Positions 26,502 through 34,191 of a stretch of DNA of 64,000 nt are shown one piece after another. Origin of the DNA: Mycobacterium paraseoulense. Lineage in GTDB: Bacteria; Actinomycetota; Actinomycetes; Mycobacteriales; Mycobacteriaceae. Where the stretch lies: contig NZ_AP022619.1 in NCBI RefSeq assembly GCF_010731655.1, positions 4,278,001 through 4,342,000 on the forward strand, read 5' to 3'. The notes beneath the pieces are model-generated. The model worked only from the letters and a program-made list of their open reading frames with translations, made no database searches and was not told the DNA's origin. Position 1 is the stretch's first letter. The number at the start of each line of letters is the position of its first letter. The position numbers were made by a program, and so were the translations under genes.

Positions 26502-26683
26502 GCGATTGAGCCTAGCCCGGTGACGATGCGGGCCGGAACGGCCGGCTGAGGAGGCGGGCGATTGAACCTAGCCCGGTGACGATGCGGGCCGGAACGGCCG
26601 GCTGAGGAGGCGGGCGATTGAACCTAGCCCGGTGACGACGCGGGCCGGAACGGCCGGCTGAGGAGGCGGGCGAGTGGACCTAG
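26502..26683. repeat. 56-bp tandem repeat, 3.25 copies (MIRU/VNTR-like)
   Basis: Copies start at 26502, 26558 and 26614 and a partial copy (14 bases, 12 identical) runs 26670-26683. The three full copies differ at only a few bases. Each holds CCTAGCCCGGTGACGATGCG followed by an inverted repeat GGCCG-GAA-CGGCC. The last partial copy contains the stop codon of the TetR gene (CTA at 26680-26682), a placement typical of mycobacterial MIRU elements, which overlap stop codons. Copy number probably varies between strains. Confidence 0.88.
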
Positions 26684-27291
26684 TGTCGCGGGCCCAGCAG
26701 GGCTATGGAGGCGTCGACGGCCGGCTCCACGATTCCCCGCACCGGTTGTCCGTCTTCGACGGCAAGCGCGGTCAGTTCGCGCAAGCCGCCCAGCAGGATG
26801 ACGGCCAGGGGGGCGGTCAGCGGCGGCAGCTCGGCCCGCTGGAAGCCCGGGCTGGCGCTGAGGTCGATCAGCAGGCTGGACAGCAGCTGCAGGCCGCGGC
26901 GCTGCACCGGGCGGGCGGCGGCGCCGAGCGAGGGAAGCTCCCGGATCCAGCTCAGCGTGAGGGCCGGCCGGGACTCGATGTAACCCACGTATGCCTCGAC
27001 GGCCTGACGAATCTGCCGGTGCCAGTCGGCCTCCGGGTCGACCGCCGCCGCGATGCACTCGCCCAGCCTTTCGATGTCGGCCCCCAGCAGCTCCAGGAAG
27101 CACTCTTCCTTGCTCGCGAACTGGTCGTAGAAGGTGCGCTTGGATGTCCGGGCGTTACGGACGACGTCGGCGACGGTGCTGGCGCGGTAGCCGCGCTCCG
27201 CGATCGACGTGGCGAGGCCCTCGAGCAACCTGAATCGAAACGGGTCGTCAAGGACCCCTTCGTCTGCCGTTGCTGTCGCCGCTGATGGCAC
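26680..27291 (-). CDS. TetR family regulator (Rv0135c position)
   Basis: About 203 aa. HTH at residues about 20-60 (RLLEGLATSIAERGYRASTVADVVRNARTSKRTFYDQFASKEECF). The GTG at 27291 has AAGGGG nine bases upstream and gives VPSAATATADEGVLDD; the longer frame extends through the operators and cyp138 start. By position it corresponds to Rv0135c, divergent from cyp138. Two GGTAC-N6-GTACC sites lie in the gap, so it probably represses both itself and cyp138. Its stop codon lies inside the tandem repeat. Confidence 0.9.
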   Translation of the reverse strand: MPSAATATADEGVLDDPFRFRLLEGLATSIAERGYRASTVADVVRNARTSKRTFYDQFASKEECFLELLGADIERLGECIAAAVDPEADWHRQIRQAVEAYVGYIESRPALTLSWIRELPSLGAAARPVQRRGLQLLSSLLIDLSASPGFQRAELPPLTAPLAVILLGGLRELTALAVEDGQPVRGIVEPAVDASIALLGPRH

Positions 27292-27335
27292 GACCGGCGC
27301 CCCTTTCGATAACTGCGGCACCCTTGTCAGGCTGT

Positions 27336-27351
27336 GGTACCTCAGAGTACC
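27336..27351. promoter_or_regulatory. Operator 1, GGTAC-N6-GTACC
   Basis: Perfect 5-bp arms around CTCAGA between the TetR gene and cyp138. The same arms and spacing recur 34 bases on (27370), about three helical turns. Confidence 0.7.
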
Positions 27352-27369
27352 GTAACTCGGAAAGGTTCT

Positions 27370-27385
27370 GGTACACGGCAGTACC
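27370..27385. promoter_or_regulatory. Operator 2, GGTAC-N6-GTACC
   Basis: Perfect 5-bp arms around ACGGCA, 40 bases before the cyp138 ATG. It pairs with the 27336 site; the most likely ligand is the divergent TetR protein. Confidence 0.7.
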
Positions 27386-27424
27386 ACCCCGGTGCCCCGG
27401 GGCCAATATGGGGAGCAGTCCGCC

Positions 27425-28750
27425 ATGAGTGAAGTAGTCACCGCCGCACCGGCAACCGCGGCCGTCAGGCTGCCCCCCGCCACCCGACTGCCGAAGTTGT
27501 TGCAGGGGTTGGGTTTTGCGGTGTCGCGACGGGGCATGATTCAGCGGCTGGCCCGCCGCCACGGCGACGTCTTCACGCTGAACCTCCCGATCTATGGCCC
27601 GGTCGTGGTGGTCGCCGACCCGCAACTGGCCAAGCAGATCTTCACCACCAGCCCGGACGAGCTCGGCAACATCCAGCCGAACCTGAGCCGACTGTTCGGC
27701 TCCGGGTCCGTGTTCGCGCTCGACGGGGAGGACCACCGCCGCCGGCGGCGACTGCTGGCGCCGCCGTTCCACGGCAAGAGCATGAAGAAGTACGAGGCGA
27801 TCATCGAAGAAGAGACCCTGCGGGAGACCGCAAGCTGGCCGGAGGGTGAGGCCTTCGCAACGCTGCCGTCGATGATGCGCATCACGCTGAATGCCATCCT
27901 GCGCGCCGTATTCGGGGCCGAAGGCGCCGAACTCGACGAGCTGCGCCGGCTCATACCGCCGTGGGTCACGCTGGGCTCACGGATGGCGACGATGCCCAAA
28001 CCCCAACGCAGTTACGGGCGCTTTACCCCGTGGGGGCGCCTGGACGAATGGCGCCGCCGATACGACACGATCATCGACAGGCTGATCGAAGCCGAGCGGG
28101 CCGACCCGAACTTCGACCAACGCAGCGACGTGCTCGCATTGATGTTGCGCAGCACCTACGACGACGGTTCGGTCATGTCGCGCAAGGACATCGGCGACGA
28201 ACTGCTCACCCTGCTGGCCGCCGGGCACGAAACGACGGCCTCCACGCTGGCCTGGGCGTTCGAGCGGCTGACTCGGCATCCGGACGTGCTGGCGACGCTG
28301 GTCGAGGAGGCCGACGACGGCGGACAAGAGCTGCGCCAGGCGACCATCCTGGAAGTGCAGCGCGCCCGGACGGTCATCGACTTCGCCGCCAGGCGCGTCT
28401 ACCCGCCGCGGTATCAGCTCGGGGAATGGGTCATTCCGCGTGGCCAATCGCTCTTGGTGAGTATCGCGCGAATCCACGAGAACCCCGACGTTTTCCCCAA
28501 TCCGGGGCGTTTTGATCCGCAACGTTATGTCGGGACCAAACCGTCGGCCTACGCGTGGATCCCGTTCGGTGGCGGCACCCGTCGCTGCGTGGGGGCCGCC
28601 TTCGCCAACATGGAGATGGATGTCGTGCTGCGAACCGTGTTGCGGCACTTCACCATCGAGACCACGACGGCGCCCGGCGAGCGGTGGCACGGCCGCGGCG
28701 TCGCCTACACGCCGAAGGACGGCGGACGGGTCGTGGTGCGCCGGCGATGA
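27425..28750 (+). CDS. cyp138: Cytochrome P450 CYP138
   Basis: A 441-aa P450 monooxygenase. I-helix oxygen site LLAAGHETTASTL, E-x-x-R of the K-helix at EVQR (ILEVQRARTV), and haem loop FGGGTRRCVGAAF with Cys388 as the iron ligand. Length equals the family in M. tuberculosis (Rv0136). The substrate is unknown. ATG at 27425; an upstream in-frame start at 27392 would extend into the operator area. Regulation by the divergent TetR is suggested by the two operators. Convergent with msrA, 15 bases apart. Confidence 0.95.
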   Translation: MSEVVTAAPATAAVRLPPATRLPKLLQGLGFAVSRRGMIQRLARRHGDVFTLNLPIYGPVVVVADPQLAKQIFTTSPDELGNIQPNLSRLFGSGSVFALDGEDHRRRRRLLAPPFHGKSMKKYEAIIEEETLRETASWPEGEAFATLPSMMRITLNAILRAVFGAEGAELDELRRLIPPWVTLGSRMATMPKPQRSYGRFTPWGRLDEWRRRYDTIIDRLIEAERADPNFDQRSDVLALMLRSTYDDGSVMSRKDIGDELLTLLAAGHETTASTLAWAFERLTRHPDVLATLVEEADDGGQELRQATILEVQRARTVIDFAARRVYPPRYQLGEWVIPRGQSLLVSIARIHENPDVFPNPGRFDPQRYVGTKPSAYAWIPFGGGTRRCVGAAFANMEMDVVLRTVLRHFTIETTTAPGERWHGRGVAYTPKDGGRVVVRRR

Positions 28751-28765
28751 GCTGAGGCGCTCCGC

Positions 28766-29278
28766 CTACTGGCCCGCGGTGGCCCGGCGCGGCAGTTTCC
28801 AGCCCGGCCGGATGTAGTGGCAGGTGTACCCGTTCGGGTAGTGCTGCAGGTAGTCCTGGTGCTCGGGCTCGGCCTCCCAGAAATCCCCGGCGGGACTGAC
28901 CTCGGTGACGACCTTGCCGGGCCACAGCCCGGAGGCCTCGACGTCGGCGATGGTGTCCAGCGCGATGCGCTTCTGGTCCTCGTCGAGGTAGAAGATGGCC
29001 GACCGGTAGCTGGGTCCGCGGTCGTTGCCCTGGCGGTCTTTCGTTGTCGGATCGTGGATCTGGAAGAAGAACTCCAGCATGGTGCGATAGTCGGTGACGG
29101 CCGGGTCGTAGACGATCTCGATGGCCTCGGCGTGCGTGCCGTGGTTGCGGTAGGTCGCATTCGGGACGTCGCCGCCCGTGTAACCGACCCGCGTCGAAAC
29201 CACGCCCGGCTGCTTGCGGATGAGTTCTTGCATCCCCCAGAAACAGCCGCCTGCCAGGATCGCTTTTTGGGTTGCCAT
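28766..29278 (-). CDS. msrA: Peptide methionine-(S)-S-oxide reductase
   Basis: A 170-aa MsrA. The catalytic motif AGGCFWGMQ has Cys12, and [22 protein letters not shown] and [13 protein letters not shown] are conserved. It repairs methionine sulfoxide in proteins using thioredoxin or mycoredoxin. It matches Rv0137c but the C-terminal tail after the PRR motif is shorter than I recall for M. tuberculosis. The RBS GAGGAGGA region precedes the ATG. Confidence 0.96.
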   Translation of the reverse strand: MATQKAILAGGCFWGMQELIRKQPGVVSTRVGYTGGDVPNATYRNHGTHAEAIEIVYDPAVTDYRTMLEFFFQIHDPTTKDRQGNDRGPSYRSAIFYLDEDQKRIALDTIADVEASGLWPGKVVTEVSPAGDFWEAEPEHQDYLQHYPNGYTCHYIRPGWKLPRRATAGQ

Positions 29279-29368
29279 TGCTCGTCCTCCTCACGGGCCA
29301 CGATGCCGCCCAGGCTACACTCCGCCGATGAGCCGCAACGTCGCGACGATCTCGGGAAATGCCGACAC

Positions 29369-29878
29369 ATGACGACGCAGGAATTCACTCGCAACGAACT
29401 ATCGGCCGCCTTCCAGAAGTTCGAGGAGACAGTGGCCCGGGCCGCCGAAACCCGCGACTGGGACGCCTGGGTCGAGCAGTACACGCCCGACGTCGAGTAC
29501 ATCGAGCATGCGGCCGGCACGATGCGCGGCCGCGACGAGGTCCGCGAGTGGATCAAGCGCACGATGACGACCTACCCCGGCAGCCACATGGTGGCCTTCC
29601 CGTCGCTGTGGTCGGTCATCGACGAGGCACGCGGACGGATCATCTGCGAACTGGACAATCCCATGCGCGACCCCGGGGACGGCAGCGTCATCAGCGCCAC
29701 CAACATCTCGATCGTCACCTACGCGGGGGACGGCCTGTGGCGCCGTCAGGAAGACATCTATAACCCGCTGCGTTTCCTGCGCGCCGGCATGAAGTGGTGC
29801 CGCAAGGCCCAGGCGCTCGGCACGCTGGACGACGATGCCGCGCGGTGGATGCAGGAAAACGGCGGCGGACAACCATGA
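29369..29878 (+). CDS. NTF2/SnoaL-like protein (Rv0138)
   Basis: A 169-aa protein with the NTF2-like cone fold (VARAAETRDWDAWVEQYTPDVEYIEHAAGTMRGRDEVREWIKRTM, then FPSLWSVIDEARGRIICELDN). Similar folds bind steroids or serve as isomerases; no catalytic set can be named. The ATG at 29369 is used. Its stop overlaps the start of the epimerase gene as ATGA, indicating coupled translation, as in M. tuberculosis Rv0138-Rv0139. Confidence 0.88.
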   Translation: MTTQEFTRNELSAAFQKFEETVARAAETRDWDAWVEQYTPDVEYIEHAAGTMRGRDEVREWIKRTMTTYPGSHMVAFPSLWSVIDEARGRIICELDNPMRDPGDGSVISATNISIVTYAGDGLWRRQEDIYNPLRFLRAGMKWCRKAQALGTLDDDAARWMQENGGGQP

Positions 29879-30918
29879 CAGAAGGGGACTCATTGAGCAC
29901 CAAACCCAAACTCGTCATCGGCGCCAACGGCTTCCTGGGTTCGCATGTCACCCGTCAGCTCGTCGCCGACGGTTTCGAAGTGCGCGCCATGGTGCGCCCG
30001 AACGCCAACACCCGCTCCATCGACGACCTCGAGCTGACCCGCTTCCACGGGGACGTCTTCGACGACACCACCGTCCGCGAAGCGATGGACGGTGTCGACG
30101 ACGTCTATTACTGCGTCGTCGACACCCGCGCATGGTTGCGCGATCCGGCGCCGCTGTTCCGCACCAACGTCGAAGGCCTGCGCAACGTCCTCGATGTCGC
30201 CGTCAAGCGCCCCGACCTGCGCAGGTTCATCTTCACCAGCACCTACGCGACGGTGGGCCGGCGGCATGGGCACGTGGCGACCGAGGACGACGTGATCAGC
30301 CCGCGGGGGCTAACCCCCTATGTCCAGTCCAGGGTTCAGGCCGAGGACCTGGTGATGCGGTACGTGGCCGAGGCCGGGCTGCCCGCGATCGCGATGTGCG
30401 TCTCGACGACCTATGGCAGCGGTGACTGGGGCGGCACACCGCACGGCGCCTTCATCGCCGGCGCGGTCTTCGGCAAGCTGCCCTTCCTGATGAACGGCAT
30501 TCAGCTCGAAGTCGTCGGCGTCGATGACGCCGCGCGGGCCATGATCCTCGCCGCCGAGCGCGGGCGCATCGGTGAGCGTTACCTTGTGTCCGAGCGGATG
30601 ATCGCGCTGAACGACGTCGTACGCATCGCCGCCGACGAGGCCGGAGTGCCGCCGCCGCAACGCTCGATCTCGGTGCCGATGCTCTATGCCCTGGCCGCGG
30701 TGGGCACCTTGAAGGCCCGGCTCACCGGCAAGGACTCCGAACTCAGCCTGGCGTCGGTCCGCATGATGCGCGCCGAGGCCGACGTCGACAGCAGCAAGGC
30801 CAAGCGCGAATTGGGTTGGCAGCCGCGCCCGGTCGAGGAATCGATCCGCGAGGCCGCCCGGTTCTGGGCCGCCATGCGCACTCCGCGAAAGAACGCTCCG
30901 GCCGCGCAGTCCGAGTAG
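29875..30918 (+). CDS. NAD-dependent epimerase/dehydratase (Rv0139)
   Basis: A 347-aa extended SDR. The dinucleotide site is LVIGANGFLGSHVTRQL near residue 13, followed by FTSTYATVG, and YVQSRVQAEDLV as the Tyr-x3-Lys-like site, in which the Lys position is Arg. The C-terminal part (PRPVEESIREAARFW) is typical of dihydroflavonol reductase/3-beta-HSD-like proteins. Role unknown, probably in steroid or lipid modification. The RBS is weak because the start overlaps the Rv0138 stop. Confidence 0.88.
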   Translation: MTEGDSLSTKPKLVIGANGFLGSHVTRQLVADGFEVRAMVRPNANTRSIDDLELTRFHGDVFDDTTVREAMDGVDDVYYCVVDTRAWLRDPAPLFRTNVEGLRNVLDVAVKRPDLRRFIFTSTYATVGRRHGHVATEDDVISPRGLTPYVQSRVQAEDLVMRYVAEAGLPAIAMCVSTTYGSGDWGGTPHGAFIAGAVFGKLPFLMNGIQLEVVGVDDAARAMILAAERGRIGERYLVSERMIALNDVVRIAADEAGVPPPQRSISVPMLYALAAVGTLKARLTGKDSELSLASVRMMRAEADVDSSKAKRELGWQPRPVEESIREAARFWAAMRTPRKNAPAAQSE

Positions 30919-30927
30919 GTCCGGACC

Positions 30928-31782
30928 GTGGACCGCATACGCGTCGATCTCCATGGGCCGCCGCAGACGACGCTGGCGACGCTGTACGCCAAGGCGCTGG
31001 ACGCGGACGCCTGCCCGTCGATCCTCGGTGACCACTTCGCGAAGGCCGCGGTGGCACGCATCGAGTACGACTGGGACACAACGACGATCGATGCGCGCCG
31101 GGCGCCGTCGGTCGCCGTCCGCAGCAAACACTTCGACACCTGGGTGCAGCAGTTCCTGGCCGCGCATCCAGAAGCGGCCGTCCTGCACGCGGGCTGCGGT
31201 CTGGATGCCCGCGTCTACCGTCTGGATCCACCGCCCGGGGTGCGGTGGTACGACGTCGACTATCCCGACATCATCGATCTGCGTGAACGGCTGTATCCCG
31301 GCCGAACGAACTATCGGATGCTGCCGGCCTCGGTCACCGATCCGTCGTGGCTGGCCGAGGTACCCGCCGACCGCCCCACCCTGTTCATCGCCGAGGGACT
31401 GACGATGTACCTGAACAAGGACGACGGGCCGGCGTTGCTTCGCCGCGTCGTCGATCGATTCCCTTCCGGCGAACTGCAGTTCGACGCCTTCAACACCTTC
31501 GGCATTCGCACCCAGTTCATCAACGCGGTGGTCCGCCGCTCCGGGTCGAAACTGCACTGGGGTATCGACGGGCCAGGCGACATCCTCGACACCGTTCCCG
31601 GAGTGCGCCTGCTGGCATGGGAGTCGGTCTTCGACAGCGACACCTTCGACCTGGTGTCCCCGCTCGCGCGCCGGGTGGGCAGGGTGATGGCGAAGGTGCC
31701 GACATTGCGGACGATGGCGCAATATCACCGCTACGCATTCGGGCACCCTGATCGGGAAGTGTCGGGCCCCGGCTCGTGTTGA
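30928..31782 (+). CDS. SAM-dependent methyltransferase, Tcmp/LCM family
   Basis: A 284-aa class I methyltransferase of the leucine carboxyl methyltransferase-like family. SAM site VLHAGCGLDARVYRLD near residue 82, with DVDYPDIIDLRERL acting as the acidic loop, and FIAEGLTMYLNKDD. GTG at 30928, nine bases after the Rv0139 stop, so it may be cotranscribed. I do not recall a counterpart between Rv0139 and Rv0140 in M. tuberculosis, so it is probably an insertion. Substrate unknown. Confidence 0.85.
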   Translation: MDRIRVDLHGPPQTTLATLYAKALDADACPSILGDHFAKAAVARIEYDWDTTTIDARRAPSVAVRSKHFDTWVQQFLAAHPEAAVLHAGCGLDARVYRLDPPPGVRWYDVDYPDIIDLRERLYPGRTNYRMLPASVTDPSWLAEVPADRPTLFIAEGLTMYLNKDDGPALLRRVVDRFPSGELQFDAFNTFGIRTQFINAVVRRSGSKLHWGIDGPGDILDTVPGVRLLAWESVFDSDTFDLVSPLARRVGRVMAKVPTLRTMAQYHRYAFGHPDREVSGPGSC

Positions 31783-31810
31783 ACCCGCTATCGGCGTCTA
31801 GGAGGAGACC

Positions 31811-32191
31811 ATGAGCCACCCCGAAATCAAAGAACCCAACGCTGGCCACCCGATCAGCATCGAGCCGACGAAGGGGCGGGTCCAGGTCCGCGTCAACGGC
31901 GAGCTGGTCGCCGACACGACGGCCGCCCTCGAATTGCGCGAGGCCACTTTGCCCGCGGTGCAATACATTCCGATGAGCGACGTGGTGCAGGACCGGCTGA
32001 CCCGCACGGACACCAGCACGTATTGCCCCTTCAAGGGTGAAGCCAGCTATTACAGCGTGACCAGCTCGGCCGGCGACACCGTCGAGGACGTGATCTGGAC
32101 CTACGAGCAGCCTTATCCGGCGGTCGCGGCGATCGCCGGGCATGTCGCGTTCTACCCGAACAAGGCCGAAATCAGCGTCTCGGCGGCCTAG
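31811..32191 (+). CDS. DUF427 protein (Rv0140)
   Basis: A 126-aa single DUF427 domain. TKGRVQVRVNGELVADTTAALELRE, PMSDVVQDRLTRTDTSTYCPFKGEASYYSV and AAIAGHVAFYPNKAEI are the family motifs. DUF427 structures resemble small beta-barrels; no enzyme function is assigned. A clear RBS (AGGAGGAGA) precedes the ATG. Its stop overlaps the convergent Rv0141c stop by four bases. A larger DUF427 protein is also found at the right edge. Confidence 0.92.
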   Translation: MSHPEIKEPNAGHPISIEPTKGRVQVRVNGELVADTTAALELREATLPAVQYIPMSDVVQDRLTRTDTSTYCPFKGEASYYSVTSSAGDTVEDVIWTYEQPYPAVAAIAGHVAFYPNKAEISVSAA

Positions 32192-32583
32192 CAGATCCAC
32201 CCGGGCAGCGCGACCTCGTGGGCTCGGGTATCGCTGTACAGCCGCATCGAGACGATCAACCCGTCGCGGGTGTCGAAGATGCAGACGAACGGGCTGTCGT
32301 ACTCGACGCCGGCGGTGGTGGTGCCGTTGGCCTGTGCCTCGACCACCACCGTTTCCCCCTCGTTGACACAACGCACCAGGTCGAGGGTGATCTCGAGTTC
32401 GCGCTTGCGCCGCTCGACCACCCGCCGAAAGGTCTCCTTGTCGCAGGAGGCGCGCGTGACGAGTGACCAGTAGGTGAAGTCGTCGCTGAGCAGCGCGAAG
32501 CCCTCGTCGAGGTCGCCCCCCTCGCTCGTATTCTGCAGAAACATCCAGGCCAGTTCGCCCTGCGGGTCATCGAACGGCGTCAT
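32188..32583 (-). CDS. SnoaL-like protein (Rv0141c)
   Basis: A 131-aa NTF2-fold protein (WMFLQNTSEGGDLDEGFALLSDDFTYWSLVTRASCDKETFRRVVERRKRELEITL and ending ALPGWIC). Matches Rv0141c by place. ATG at 32583, with GTG at 32586 as alternative. The larger upstream frame is an antisense shadow of Rv0142. Ligand or activity unknown. Confidence 0.88.
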   Translation of the reverse strand: MTPFDDPQGELAWMFLQNTSEGGDLDEGFALLSDDFTYWSLVTRASCDKETFRRVVERRKRELEITLDLVRCVNEGETVVVEAQANGTTTAGVEYDSPFVCIFDTRDGLIVSMRLYSDTRAHEVALPGWIC

Positions 32584-32637
32584 CACATCGCAATATTGAC
32601 TTGGCACATCGTTAACGGTCAATCGGAGAGTCGGTCG

Positions 32638-33549
32638 GTGGAAATCGCGCGCACGGTCACGTTCCCCGGGGCGGTCAGCTTCGGGCACACGTTGGCGCCG
32701 CTTCGCCGCGGTTTCGGGGATCCCTGTTTTCACGCGTCCGGTGACGGTGCGATCTGGCGGACCAGCCTGTTGCCCACCGGGCCGGTCACCGCCCGGATCA
32801 CGCGCGCGACCGCCAACGCCGCCCGCTGCGTGGCATGGGGCAGCGGGGCGCCCGAGTTCGTCGAACGGCTGCCCGCGCTGCTGGGCTCCGAGGACGACGC
32901 GTCGGATTTCGTGCCCAGGGACCCGATCGTCGCCGATGCGCGTCGCCGCGTTCCGCACTTGCGCCTGGGCCGCACCGGGCTGGTGCTTGAGGCTCTGATC
33001 CCGGCGATCATCGAGCAGCGGGTGCCGGGTGCCGACGCGTTTCGGTCGTGGCGCCTGCTGGTGTCCAAGTACGGCTCGCCGGCGCCGGGACCGGCGCCGG
33101 CGCGGATGCGGGTGCCGCCGCCGGCCGAAGTGTGGCGATACATACCGTCGTGGGAATTCCACCGCGCCAACGTCGACCCGAGGCGCGCGCAGACCCTGGT
33201 GGCGTGCGCGCGGCGGGCCGCCTCGCTGGAACGGCTGGCAGCCCGTCCGGCCGCGCAGGCCCGCAAGGCGTTGACCTCGCTGCCGGGTGTGGGGGAATGG
33301 ACCGCCGCCGAAACCGCGCAACGGGCGTTCGGGGACGCCGACGCGCTGTCGGTCGGCGACTACCACGTCCCGAAGATGATCGGCTGGACGCTGGTGGGCC
33401 GCCCGGTCGACGACGCCGGCATGCTTGAACTGCTCGAGCCGATGCGACCACACCGGCACCGGGTGGTCCGGTTGCTCGAGGCCAGCGGGCTGGCCTACGA
33501 GCCGCGGCGTGGCCCGCGACTGCCGGTGCAGCACATCGGCGAGCTCTAA
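32638..33549 (+). CDS. HhH-GPD DNA glycosylase (AlkA-like, Rv0142)
   Basis: About 303 aa. The helix-hairpin-helix is ALTSLPGVGEWTAAETAQRAF and the catalytic Asp lies in DADALSVGDYHVPKMIGW. It removes alkylated bases such as 3-methyladenine; the N-terminal part (EIARTVTFPGAVSFGHTLAPLRRGFGDP) is the AlkA-type domain. GTG at 32638 has GGAGAG at eight bases upstream and is preferred to a TTG at 32596. Convergent neighbour on the left, SigF promoter and dps on the right. Confidence 0.85.
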   Translation: MEIARTVTFPGAVSFGHTLAPLRRGFGDPCFHASGDGAIWRTSLLPTGPVTARITRATANAARCVAWGSGAPEFVERLPALLGSEDDASDFVPRDPIVADARRRVPHLRLGRTGLVLEALIPAIIEQRVPGADAFRSWRLLVSKYGSPAPGPAPARMRVPPPAEVWRYIPSWEFHRANVDPRRAQTLVACARRAASLERLAARPAAQARKALTSLPGVGEWTAAETAQRAFGDADALSVGDYHVPKMIGWTLVGRPVDDAGMLELLEPMRPHRHRVVRLLEASGLAYEPRRGPRLPVQHIGEL

Positions 33550-33576
33550 ACGTGGTCATGGCCTCGCCGGGGCCGC

Positions 33577-33601
33577 GTTTTCGGCACCGGTCACCGGGTA
33601 C
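33577..33601 (+). promoter_or_regulatory. SigF-type promoter for dps
   Basis: GTTT (33577-33580), 15-base spacer, GGGTAC (33596-33601), the same elements and spacing as the Mn-catalase promoter at 12417. The dps ATG is 41 bases downstream with the RBS GGAGGAAA. Confidence 0.7.
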
Positions 33602-33642
33602 CCACTGCGGAGACGTGACCGTGTGCGAAACGGAGGAAATCG

Positions 33643-34191
33643 ATGACACAGTTCACCATCCCAGGGCTCACCGACAAACAGGGAGCGCGGCTGACCGAAC
33701 TGCTGCAAAGGCAATTGAGTACCTACAACGATCTTCACCTGACGCTCAAGCACGTTCACTGGAATGTGGTGGGGCCCAACTTCATCGGCGTGCACGAGAT
33801 GATCGACCCGCAGGTGGAGGCCGTTCGCGGTTTCGCCGATGACGTCGCCGAGCGCATCGCCGCCCTCGGCGGATCACCCCAGGGCACGCCGGGAGCGATC
33901 ATCAAAGACCGCACCTGGGACGACTACTCGGTCGGCCGCGACACCGTGCAGGCCCACCTGGCCGCGCTCGACTTGGTCTACACCGGCGTCATCGAGGACA
34001 TTCGCAAGTACATCGAGGAGACCGAGGAGCTCGACCCGGTCACCCAGGATCTCTTGATCGACCAGGCCGGGAACCTGGAGAAGTTCCAGTGGTTTGTCCG
34101 CGCCCACCTGGAGAGCGCAGGCGGCAAGCTGACCCACGAGGGTGCCGCCACCGAGAAGGACGCCGCCGGCAGCGCGCGCAGCGCTTCCTAA
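33643..34191 (+). CDS. Dps ferritin-like DNA-protection protein
   Basis: A 182-aa Dps. The ferroxidase ligands at the dimer interface are His39, His51 and an acidic set near residues 55-70 (HVHWNVVGPNFIGVHEMIDPQVE and RGFADDVAERI). Ends in a Lys/Ala/Ser-rich tail that may bind DNA. It stores iron and removes peroxide in starved or stressed cells and is similar to the M. smegmatis Dps1 type. M. tuberculosis lacks it at this place. The gene has a SigF-type promoter. Its stop overlaps the clc stop by four bases. Confidence 0.94.
   Translation: MTQFTIPGLTDKQGARLTELLQRQLSTYNDLHLTLKHVHWNVVGPNFIGVHEMIDPQVEAVRGFADDVAERIAALGGSPQGTPGAIIKDRTWDDYSVGRDTVQAHLAALDLVYTGVIEDIRKYIEETEELDPVTQDLLIDQAGNLEKFQWFVRAHLESAGGKLTHEGAATEKDAAGSARSAS

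Noticed and set aside
26502..26683. Possible CRISPR array
   Set aside because: Units are contiguous 56-bp copies with no variable spacers; no cas genes nearby. It is a tandem repeat.
30310..31746. Long minus-strand frame of 478 codons across Rv0139 and the methyltransferase
   Set aside because: Shadow of two genes with clear motifs; no domain in the translation.
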